Shown here: positions 1 through 5,157 of the stretch, piece after piece
Layout: every line of letters starts with the position of its first letter
How positions within the stretch are numbered: position 1 is the stretch's first letter
Assembly: GCA_025058005.1 (NCBI GenBank)
Contig: JANXDN010000028.1
Location: 1 to 5,473 of the forward strand
Source: Candidatus Aenigmatarchaeota archaeon
GTDB lineage: Archaea > Aenigmatarchaeota > Aenigmatarchaeia > CG10238-14
Direction: 5' to 3'
DNA length: 5,473 nucleotides
Program-made: the position numbers and the translations under genes
The notes under the pieces: model-generated
The model's input: only the letters and a program-made list of their open reading frames with translations
Told to the model about the DNA's origin: nothing
Database searches by the model: none

Positions 1-1508
1 ATTTTATCTCCAAATAACACTATTTCTTGCTCAGGTCTTAAAGTAGGAAATAGTATAACTTCTCTTATTGAAGAGCAGTCAGTCAAAAGCATAACAAATC
101 TATCTATCCCAATTCCGTGTCCTGTAGTTGGTGGCATACCATATTCTAAGGCCCTCACGAAATCCTTATCAAATGGATGTGCTTCTTCATCTCCTTTAGC
201 CCTTTTTTCGGCTTGCTCCTCAAATCTTTTCTTCTGCTCAATAGGGTCATTTATTTCAGAGTATGCATTTATCAGCTCTTTACCTGCAACAATAACTTCA
301 AACCTCTCTATAATCTTTGGATTATTTTTTTTAGTTTTTGCCAAAGGACAAAGCTCAACCGGATGATCAATAACAAAAGTAGGATTTATAATTTTAGACT
401 CTGCTAATTCTTCAAACAATATTCCTATTATTTCTCCCCTTGTAGCATCTTCACCTATTTCTATTTTTTTCGCTTTTACCAATTTTCTCAATTGTTCCTC
501 GCTTTTACCAGCAACATCCACACCGCCAAACTCTCTTATAGCATCTTCCATAGTTATCCTTTTCCAGGGCGGTGTGAAATCTATTTCTTTACCTTGGTAG
601 CGAATTTTATAACCGCCTTTGATTTCTTTTACTATAGAAGAATACAACTCTTCAGTTAATTTCATATTGTCATTATAATCAGCATATGCCCAATAGAACT
701 CCATCATTGTAAACTCTGGGTTATGTTTTGTATCTATGCCTTCGTTTCTAAAATCTGGGCCAATTTCAAAAACTTTTTCAAAACCACCCACAATTAGTCT
801 TTTCAAATAAAGCTCCGTAGCTATTCTTAAATACAAGTTTACACCCAATGCATTGTGATAAGTAATAAAAGGTCTTGCATTTGCTCCACCAGCTATTGGC
901 TGCAAAACAGGCGTTTCGACTTCTATAAACCCTAAGGATTTTAATTTTTCTCTAAGCAATTCTATTACTCTGGTTCTTGTGAGAAATATTTCTTTCACCT
1001 TTGGATTCATCAAAAGGTCAACATATCTTTGCCTATATCTCGCCTCAACGTCTTTTAAGCCGAACCATTCTGACGGTAGAGGCCTCAAAGATTTAGCCAA
1101 TACTTCAAATTTTTTGACCCAAACACTTAACTCCCCTTTTTGGGTTTTAAATATAAAACCTTCCACACCTATAAAGTCGCCGACATCAAGATATTTTATT
1201 ATCTTGTAGAACTTTTCACTCAAGGTTTCAAAGGAAAAAAACAACTGTATTCTACCAGTAAAGTCTTCTAAATCCATAAAAGTTGATTTGCCGTGACTTC
1301 TTATACTTCTTATTCTTCCAGCAATTCTAACATTTTCATATTCTAACTTTTCACCTACATCTATTTTACTAAATCTCATATGAAGTTGCGAAATGGTATG
1401 AGTTCTTTCATATCTTGTGTTTTTGAAAGGATGAATACCTAATTTTTCCAACTCTTCTAATGCCTTTTTTCTCTTTTCCATTATTTGTTTTAGTGGTATT
1501 TCTTTCAT
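1..1508 (-). CDS. lysS: Lysyl-tRNA synthetase, class II (3' end cut by window edge)
   Basis: Charges tRNA-Lys with lysine using ATP, in the cytoplasm. The first 502 residues are visible. Residues about 58-140 form the OB-fold anticodon-binding domain, and the rest is the class II catalytic core. Visible signatures: GGANARPF (207-214, usually GGAAARPF), motif 2 around FRNEGIDTKHNPEFTMMEFY (253-272), the lysine-pocket region ELINAYSEINDP (411-422) and motif 3 GHGIGIDRF (463-471). E. coli LysRS has 505 residues, so probably only a few residues are missing; the chain already runs past the usual ILFPTLRP end with an extra tail (EQEIVLFGDK). The ATG at 1508 is chosen because it begins the normal N-terminal helix; no clear Shine-Dalgarno precedes it. 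It is the last visible gene of the minus-strand block, 42 nt after the rhomboid gene. Many euryarchaea use the unrelated class I enzyme; this is the bacterial/eukaryotic-type class II form. Family assignment is very secure. Confidence 0.96.
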   Translation of the reverse strand, partial: MKEIPLKQIMEKRKKALEELEKLGIHPFKNTRYERTHTISQLHMRFSKIDVGEKLEYENVRIAGRIRSIRSHGKSTFMDLEDFTGRIQLFFSFETLSEKFYKIIKYLDVGDFIGVEGFIFKTQKGELSVWVKKFEVLAKSLRPLPSEWFGLKDVEARYRQRYVDLLMNPKVKEIFLTRTRVIELLREKLKSLGFIEVETPVLQPIAGGANARPFITYHNALGVNLYLRIATELYLKRLIVGGFEKVFEIGPDFRNEGIDTKHNPEFTMMEFYWAYADYNDNMKLTEELYSSIVKEIKGGYKIRYQGKEIDFTPPWKRITMEDAIREFGGVDVAGKSEEQLRKLVKAKKIEIGEDATRGEIIGILFEELAESKIINPTFVIDHPVELCPLAKTKKNNPKIIERFEVIVAGKELINAYSEINDPIEQKKRFEEQAEKRAKGDEEAHPFDKDFVRALEYGMPPTTGHGIGIDRFVMLLTDCSSIREVILFPTLRPEQEIVLFGDK

Positions 1509-1528
1509 TAAATTAGAATTATCTTTTC

Positions 1529-1540
1529 AAAAATAAAAAA
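1529..1540 (-). promoter_or_regulatory. T-rich element before lysS: box A or terminator
   Basis: On the minus strand the 42-nt gap between the rhomboid stop and the lysS ATG contains a run of eleven T interrupted by one A. Its centre is about 27 nt upstream of the lysS ATG, which is where an archaeal TATA box (box A) would sit for a leaderless transcript, and no ribosome-binding site is visible. The same run could instead be a T-tract terminator for the rhomboid transcript, or serve both purposes. The sequence alone does not decide. Confidence 0.35.
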
Positions 1541-1550
1541 TGCAATGCTT

Positions 1551-2153
1551 TTAATCTTCCCAAAAATACTTTACCTTTTTCTTACCAAAACCAAAAAACT
1601 TTATCATAACAAATCCAGCTATCATCCCACCCAAATGACCATAATTAGAGACACCTGGTTGCGCATTAGAAATTCCATAGATAAATTGAAGCACTGCCAT
1701 AAGAATAACGAATATGTATGCTGGTAAAGGTAGCAGAAGATTAACGTAAACAATATCTTTTGGGAACATAATTCCAAATGCAGTCAAAACTGCAAATATA
1801 GCCCCAGAAGCTCCTATTAAAGGCACAGCATTTATACCTGTGATTAATATGTGAAATATCCCAGAAAATATCCCAGAAATAGTATAAAAGACGAAAAACT
1901 TCCATTTACCCATTTCAGCCTCTATTCTTGGCCCGAAAACAAGTAATGAAAACATGTTTAAAAATAAATGCTCAAAACCTCCATGAACATACATAAAAGT
2001 GAAAAATTGCCAATATTTTTTTTCATAAATAGCTTGAGTTGGTGTTAAGGCTAAGGTATAGAATACATAAGGAATAATGGTAAAGAAAAACAATAATACA
2101 TTTGCAGTCAAGATAATATAAGTGATTTTCACTTTGCTTTTCTTTTTCGCCAT
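1551..2153 (-). CDS. Rhomboid-family intramembrane serine protease
   Basis: A polytopic membrane protease expected to cut transmembrane helices of substrate proteins within the membrane. From the ATG at 2153 it has 200 residues with about six hydrophobic segments (roughly 10-33, 57-74, 87-106, 113-130, 135-156, 173-188). The rhomboid signatures are all present: HGGFEHLFLN (57-66) holding the conserved His62 and Asn66 of the HxxxN motif, GASG (114-117) with the catalytic serine Ser116, and NYGHLGG (170-176) with the catalytic His173. This is the minimal six-helix core without an extra domain. Both ends carry lysine-rich stretches (KKKSK, GKKKVK), fitting cytoplasmic ends. A GTG at 2162 is in frame, but the ATG is preferred. 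The start lies inside the end of the NUDIX gene (25-nt overlap), so the two are probably co-transcribed and translationally coupled. The substrate is unknown. Confidence 0.93.
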   Translation of the reverse strand: MAKKKSKVKITYIILTANVLLFFFTIIPYVFYTLALTPTQAIYEKKYWQFFTFMYVHGGFEHLFLNMFSLLVFGPRIEAEMGKWKFFVFYTISGIFSGIFHILITGINAVPLIGASGAIFAVLTAFGIMFPKDIVYVNLLLPLPAYIFVILMAVLQFIYGISNAQPGVSNYGHLGGMIAGFVMIKFFGFGKKKVKYFWED

Positions 2154-2569
2154 TTTAACCACTTGTTCAAATCTTTTATTATAACTCTATTTGTGCTTAT
2201 TAAATCAAGTTTTTTTGCTTTATTTAATTCAACCCAAACAAAATCTTCAAGTTCATGATTTAATTTTATTTGACCTTTTGTAGTGCATATATATGCTAAT
2301 ACTATAGCATGTCTTTCTTTATCATTATATTGTGAGGTAAAATAAAAAGAATATGCATTAAACAGCTTGGCTTTTACTAACTCCAAGTTAACCTCTTCCT
2401 TTAAACCTCTTTTCAAGGCCTCAAGCAAATCTTCTTTATATTCCACAGCTTCGCCTACAAAGCCCCATTTAGATGGCTCAAACCTATTCTTGCAACTTCT
2501 TTTGACAAGTAAAAATTTATTTCCTTTTTTAACTATTGCCAAGACACCAACTTTTTGCTCCTTAATCAT
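2129..2569 (-). CDS. NUDIX-fold protein with a degenerate NUDIX box
   Basis: A 146-residue single-domain protein of the MutT/NUDIX fold, a family that hydrolyses nucleoside diphosphates linked to another group. The fold is recognisable from VGVLAIVKKGNKFLLVKR (7-24), SKWGFVG (33-39), the box region 40-62 and the trailing HELEDFVWVEL (105-115). The box GX5EX7REUXEEXGU is imperfect. E46, R54, E58 and E59 are kept, but the first Gly is E40, the Glu of the RE pair (MutT Glu53, a metal/catalytic residue) is G55, and the last Gly is N61. It may be inactive or altered in activity; no substrate can be named. The start is uncertain: ATG at 2569 gives the natural domain start, ATG at 2578 is also in frame, and the open frame continues upstream only by reading through the tRNA gene. 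Neither ATG has a Shine-Dalgarno. It begins 15 nt after the tRNA and overlaps the rhomboid gene. Confidence 0.85.
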   Translation of the reverse strand: MIKEQKVGVLAIVKKGNKFLLVKRSCKNRFEPSKWGFVGEAVEYKEDLLEALKRGLKEEVNLELVKAKLFNAYSFYFTSQYNDKERHAIVLAYICTTKGQIKLNHELEDFVWVELNKAKKLDLISTNRVIIKDLNKWLKWRKRKAK

Positions 2570-2619
2570 AAAAATCATCAAAAATGGGCCGGGCGCGATT
2601 TGAACACGCGACCCACGGT

Positions 2620-2636
2620 TTTTACGCTCAGTGGCC
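2620..2636 (-). other. 17-nt tRNA intron in the anticodon loop
   Basis: The segment between the two halves of the perfect anticodon stem is 24 nt, 17 more than a normal loop. TTAT (2642-2639) can pair with GTAA (2625-2622, one G-U) as the central helix of a bulge-helix-bulge. The 5' bulge is AA|G, the 3' bulge is AA|A, and a two-base-pair GC/GC inner helix (2635-2634 with 2627-2626) closes a six-base loop. Because A2637 and A2620 are identical, the intron may equally be 2621-2637 (the canonical 37/38 site); both give the loop CTTATAA. Confidence 0.85.
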
Positions 2637-2652
2637 TTATAAGACCGTTGCT

Positions 2653-2667
2653 TTGGTTGCCAAAGCA
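2653..2667 (-). other. Noncanonical 15-nt tRNA intron in the D-stem (22/23)
   Basis: Removing these 15 nt joins G2668 to A2652-G-C, restoring a perfect D-stem GAGC against GCTC; unspliced, that stem is broken. A bulge-helix-bulge can be drawn. GGTT (2673-2670) pairs with AACC (2658-2655) as the four-base-pair central helix, the 5' bulge is AG|T and the 3' bulge is AA|A. A two-base-pair inner helix (GC 2666-2665 with GC 2660-2659) closes a four-base loop. The standard cut after the second bulge base falls exactly at the boundaries required by the cloverleaf. The outer helix is weak (only a U-G pair), so this would be a relaxed motif. Confidence 0.78.
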
Positions 2668-2715
2668 CTAACCAGGCTGAGCTACCGGCCCAATAAAAAA
2701 TTTAAAATCAAAAGA

Positions 2716-2726
2716 TTTAATTATAA
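2716..2726 (-). promoter_or_regulatory. Possible box A for the tRNA-NUDIX-rhomboid transcript
   Basis: On the minus strand an A/T-only stretch reading TTATAATTAAA lies about 25-35 nt upstream of the first tRNA base. This is the position expected for an archaeal TATA box driving a transcript with a short 5' leader. The whole region is very AT-rich, so the exact element is a guess from position and composition. Confidence 0.4.
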
Positions 2727-2749
2727 TTTTTGAAAGCAAACAATATTAA

Positions 2750-2757
2750 TTATTTAT
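2750..2757 (+). promoter_or_regulatory. Possible box A for the thermosome gene
   Basis: TTATTTAT resembles the archaeal TATA-box consensus and would place transcription start near 2779, giving a leader of about 54 nt. A second, less consensus-like A/T stretch (ATAATAAT around 2789-2796) would give a shorter leader that still contains the ribosome-binding site. I see no recognisable heat-shock regulator palindrome. The 141-nt region is shared with the divergent tRNA promoter. Confidence 0.35.
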
Positions 2758-2818
2758 CTTTGCTCAACCAAACATTCATATGGTTTTGATAATAATTTCC
2801 TTGATCAATTAAATTATT

Positions 2819-2827
2819 GAGGGGGTG
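2819..2827 (+). promoter_or_regulatory. Strong Shine-Dalgarno of the thermosome gene
   Basis: GAGGGGGTG ends five bases before the ATG at 2833. It pairs with the CACCUCC of the archaeal 16S rRNA 3' end with one G-U, and fixes the thermosome start. It is far stronger than anything upstream of the other genes here, fitting high expression of an abundant chaperonin. Confidence 0.85.
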
Positions 2828-2832
2828 TTGAA

Positions 2833-4479
2833 ATGGCAAATGCGACTTTGGCTCAATTGGGCGGACAACCTGTACTTATTTTACCCGAAGGTACTTTAAG
2901 AACCAGAGGAAAATCTGCGCAAGAAAATAATATAGCTGCTGCAAAGGCAGTAGCTGATGCTGTAAGGACGACGCTTGGTCCTAAAGGAATGGATAAAATG
3001 CTTGTTGATAGCATAGGAGATATAGTGATTACAAACGATGGCGTCACTATACTTGAAGAGATGGAAATAGAGCATCCTGCTGCAAAAATGCTCGTAGAAG
3101 TTGCAAAAACACAAAATGAAGAAGTTGGTGATGGCACCACAACAGCTGCTGTTATTGCTGGCGAGTTGCTTAGTAAAGCTGGCGAGTTGCTAGAGCAAAA
3201 CATTCATCCAACAGTGATAATAAGAGGTTATAATCTTGCATTGAAGAAAGCTATAGAAATTCTTGAAGGTATGGCAAAACCTATCTCGATAAAGGATAAA
3301 GAAATGTTGAAAAAGATTGCAAGAACTAGCATGTCTGGTAAATCTGGGTATGGTAATTTAGATAAAGTAGGTGATTTAATTGTAGAAGCAGTAACAATGG
3401 TTGCTGAGGAAAAAAACGGTAAAATAGTAATTGATAGAGAAAGCATAAAAAGAGAGAAAAAACAAGGCGGTTCTTCAGAGGACACGGAGCTTATAAAAGG
3501 TGTGATAATTGATAAAGAAGTTGTTCATCCTGGAATGCCAAAGTTGGTAAAAGAAGCAAAAATAGCTTTAGTAGACGCAGCTTTAGAAGTCAAAGAAACA
3601 GAAACCGATGCACAAATTCAAATCACAGATCCTTTAAAGCTGCAGGCATTCCTAGAGCAAGAAGAAAAGTTGTTAAAAGATATGGTAGAAAAAATAGCTA
3701 AAACAGGGGCAAATGTTTTGTTCTGTCAAAAAGGAATAGATGACGCAGCTCAACACTATTTGGCTAAGAAAGGCATTTTGGCAGCAAGAAGAGTCAAAAA
3801 ATCTGACATGGAAGCTTTAGCTAAAGCTACTGGTGGAAGAATAGTTACAAATCTTGACGATTTAGAGTCAAAGGATTTAGGTTATGCAAAACTTGTAGAA
3901 GAGGTAAAGATAGGAGATGAGCAGATGGTTTTTGTTAGAGACTGCAAAAATCCAAAAGCTGTTAGCATCTTAGTAAGAGGAGGAACAGAGCACGTAGTTG
4001 ATGAAGTTGATAGAGCAATAGAAGATGCTATTGGTGCACTTGTTTCAGCGATAGAAGTGGGTAAAATTGTTCCTGGAGGAGGCGCACCGGAGGCAGAAAT
4101 AGCAAGAGGTTTAAGAAAGTATGCAGAAACACTAAAAGGTAGAGAGCAGTTAGCTGTTAATGCATTTGCTGATGCAGTTGAAATAATTCCAAGGAGTTTA
4201 GCTGAAAATGCTGGTTTAGATCCAATAGATACGCTAGTAGCTTTAAGAGCAGAGCACGAGCGTGGCAATATACAAATGGGAGTAAATGTTTATGAAGGCG
4301 GAGTAATAGATATGCTAAAAGAAGGAGTAATAGAGCCGTTAAAAGTAAAGACACAGGCTTTAAAGTCAGCTGCTGAAGCGGCGGAAATGATATTGAGAAT
4401 AGATGATGTCATCGCAGCTTCAAAAATAGAGAAAAGCAGTACACCACCATCTCCGCCTAGTGGCGACGAGGATTATTAG
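2833..4479 (+). CDS. thsA: Thermosome subunit (group II chaperonin, HSP60/TCP-1 family)
   Basis: An ATP-driven, built-in-lid double-ring chaperonin that folds proteins in the cytoplasm. It has 548 residues, the usual length. The order is equatorial domain with [11 protein letters not shown] (48-58), TNDGVTIL (67-74) and the nucleotide-binding GDGTTT (99-104); then the intermediate domain; the apical domain and helical protrusion (about 215-370); and the return through [11 protein letters not shown] (389-399, with the likely catalytic Asp390), [12 protein letters not shown] (413-424) and [15 protein letters not shown] (461-475). The start is fixed by a strong Shine-Dalgarno. The tail is odd: instead of the glycine-methionine (GGM) repeats common in thermosomes and GroEL it ends in a short Ser/Pro then acidic segment ([14 protein letters not shown]). 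It is monocistronic, with its own terminator. Whether the ring is homo- or hetero-oligomeric cannot be told from one gene; the symbol is the family name and does not assign an alpha or beta subunit. Confidence 0.97.
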   Translation: MANATLAQLGGQPVLILPEGTLRTRGKSAQENNIAAAKAVADAVRTTLGPKGMDKMLVDSIGDIVITNDGVTILEEMEIEHPAAKMLVEVAKTQNEEVGDGTTTAAVIAGELLSKAGELLEQNIHPTVIIRGYNLALKKAIEILEGMAKPISIKDKEMLKKIARTSMSGKSGYGNLDKVGDLIVEAVTMVAEEKNGKIVIDRESIKREKKQGGSSEDTELIKGVIIDKEVVHPGMPKLVKEAKIALVDAALEVKETETDAQIQITDPLKLQAFLEQEEKLLKDMVEKIAKTGANVLFCQKGIDDAAQHYLAKKGILAARRVKKSDMEALAKATGGRIVTNLDDLESKDLGYAKLVEEVKIGDEQMVFVRDCKNPKAVSILVRGGTEHVVDEVDRAIEDAIGALVSAIEVGKIVPGGGAPEAEIARGLRKYAETLKGREQLAVNAFADAVEIIPRSLAENAGLDPIDTLVALRAEHERGNIQMGVNVYEGGVIDMLKEGVIEPLKVKTQALKSAAEAAEMILRIDDVIAASKIEKSSTPPSPPSGDEDY

Positions 4480-4481
4480 TG

Positions 4482-4503
4482 TTTTTTTCTATTTTTTATT
4501 TTT
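4482..4503 (+). terminator. T-tract terminator after the thermosome gene
   Basis: Three T runs (seven, six and five T) separated by single or few other bases begin three nt after the thermosome stop codon. Archaeal RNA polymerase terminates at such oligo-T tracts without a hairpin, so this is a good candidate for the transcript end. Confidence 0.7.
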
Positions 4504-4523
4504 GTGAAAATTAATTTATTGTG

Positions 4524-4550
4524 TTGAATTCAAATTGCTAATGATAGCAA
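4524..4550. repeat. Palindrome followed by a small inverted repeat
   Basis: TTGAATTCAA (4524-4533) is a perfect ten-base palindrome. Directly after it, TTGCTA (4535-4540) and TAGCAA (4545-4550) form a six-base inverted repeat around ATGA. Both lie upstream of the probable promoter of the coiled-coil gene and could be a regulator site, but short palindromes are expected by chance in AT-rich DNA. Confidence 0.3.
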
Positions 4551-4581
4551 AATTATCTTGAATGTTCTAATTATGACAAAA

Positions 4582-4590
4582 ATAATATAA
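4582..4590 (+). promoter_or_regulatory. Possible box A for the coiled-coil/pilin operon
   Basis: ATAATATAA lies 34-42 nt upstream of the ATG at 4624, with an A-rich stretch just before it that could act as the B recognition element. Transcription would start near 4612, leaving a leader of about ten bases that contains AAAGGG, a weak ribosome-binding site. A second A/T stretch, ATTTATAT (4603-4610), is too close to the ATG to be the main TATA box. Confidence 0.4.
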
Positions 4591-4623
4591 GGAAGGAAGT
4601 TAATTTATATTAAAGGGAAATTT

Positions 4624-5148
4624 ATGGTTGAGGAAGAATTTGAGATAGTTCCTGTTAGTCCTTTGAGACGATTGGAAAAGAGAATAGAAAGATTAGAAGC
4701 TTATTCAATCGAGGATCCAAAATCAATTTTCAAAGATATTATTGAAATTGTCAGAATGAATCAACAAATAGTTGATGAATTGGCAAAATCAAACGATGCT
4801 TTAAGAATTGAATTGTCAAAACTTCCAGGTAGACTTGACGAGTTAATAACTGATATGAAGGAGTTAATAGCTTTTATTAAAGCATCTGGTGAGGCCGAGC
4901 AACCTGGATTGAACCCAGAAGTAATGAAACCTGTTGTTGAAAAGTTGGATGCTCTGGTTAATTTGAATAAATCGTTTGTTGAAAGAAATGAGGCAATGTT
5001 AGAGTTGCTAGATGAGGTTAATAAGAGGTTAAAGAGGTCTCCTGTTGGGGTAGGCATGCCTGCACAGCATATACCTCCACAACCTCCACAAATACAGAAA
5101 CCTATGATGCCGATGAGACCTTTGCCGCAACAAATTAAGAAACTGTGA
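4624..5148 (+). CDS. Coiled-coil protein of unknown function with a Pro/Met-rich tail
   Basis: I do not recognise a named family. The 174 residues begin with a short acidic/hydrophobic stretch (VEEEFEIVPVSP), then a heptad-patterned helix with Leu14, Leu17, Ile21 and Leu24. A longer mostly helical region with regular Leu/Ile spacing (about 33-90) and a second one (about 96-136) follow. The end (138-174) is disordered-looking and rich in Pro, Met and Gln. There is no signal peptide and no membrane segment, so it is probably cytoplasmic, possibly an oligomer or scaffold. The gene is followed after 9 nt by a pilin-like gene whose ribosome-binding site overlaps this stop codon, so the two are very likely one operon. 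A role beside a type IV pilus or archaellum (for example, as a FlaC/D/E-like accessory) is only a guess from context; no such domain is visible. Confidence 0.75.
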   Translation: MVEEEFEIVPVSPLRRLEKRIERLEAYSIEDPKSIFKDIIEIVRMNQQIVDELAKSNDALRIELSKLPGRLDELITDMKELIAFIKASGEAEQPGLNPEVMKPVVEKLDALVNLNKSFVERNEAMLELLDEVNKRLKRSPVGVGMPAQHIPPQPPQIQKPMMPMRPLPQQIKKL

Positions 5149-5150
5149 GG
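5146..5150 (+). promoter_or_regulatory. Ribosome-binding site of the pilin gene, overlapping the previous stop
   Basis: TGAGG includes the TGA stop of the coiled-coil gene and lies seven bases before the pilin ATG. This suggests translational coupling and supports the chosen pilin start. Confidence 0.6.
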
Positions 5151-5157
5151 CGAAAAA

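Larger units (their letters stand above)
2585..2691 (-). tRNA. tRNA-Ile(UAU), interrupted by two introns
   Basis: Decodes AUA. The acceptor stem is perfect (GGGCCGG at 2691-2685 with CCGGCCC at 2592-2586), followed by discriminator A at 2585; CCA is not encoded. Next come UA, D-stem GCTC (2682-2679), D-loop AGCCTGGTTA, and D-stem 3' half G (2668) plus AGC (2652-2650) after removal of a 15-nt insertion. A26 is 2649. The anticodon stem ACGGT/ACCGT (2648-2644, 2619-2615) is perfect. The spliced loop CTTATAA gives anticodon UAU after removal of 17 nt. The variable loop is GGGTC, the T-stem GCGTG/CGCGC has one G-U pair, and the T-loop is TTCAAAT. The mature length is 75 nt. The body resembles archaeal tRNA-Ile2, but that tRNA normally has CAU with agmatidine. 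The identity is well supported by the complete cloverleaf. A T5 run follows the 3' end, then the NUDIX gene. Confidence 0.9.

Noticed and set aside
177..1209. Plus-strand open frames within the LysRS gene.
   Set aside because: They are antisense shadows of a complete, well-conserved synthetase frame and show no protein-like features.
2154..2162. GTG start for the rhomboid protease at 2162.
   Set aside because: It adds only three residues and a larger overlap with the NUDIX gene; the ATG at 2153 is the simpler start, although GTG cannot be excluded.
2650..2666. A second anticodon arm: five-bp stem GCTTT/AAAGC with seven-base loop GGCAACC, suggesting tRNA-Leu(CAA) or a tRNA with a long variable arm.
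   Set aside because: The loop has G, not U, at position 33, and using it as the anticodon arm leaves the region before the T-arm far too long and the perfect ACGGT/ACCGT stem unexplained. The two-intron tRNA-Ile model explains every base.
2570..2668. Upstream extension of the NUDIX reading frame to 2668.
   Set aside because: The extra residues come from reading through the tRNA gene and look nothing like a NUDIX N-terminus; the domain begins naturally at the ATG at 2569.
2801..2820. TTGATCAA palindrome and a weak TCAAT/ATTGA inverted repeat just before the thermosome ribosome-binding site, as a heat-shock operator or RNA thermometer.
   Set aside because: Short, AT-only or nearly so, and not matching any known archaeal heat-shock site; they would not sequester the GGGGGTG. 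Chance is sufficient.
2853..4354. Several open frames on the minus strand within the thermosome gene.
   Set aside because: Low-complexity Ser/Ile/Leu-rich translations with no recognisable domain; they mirror the codon pattern of the strongly conserved thermosome frame.
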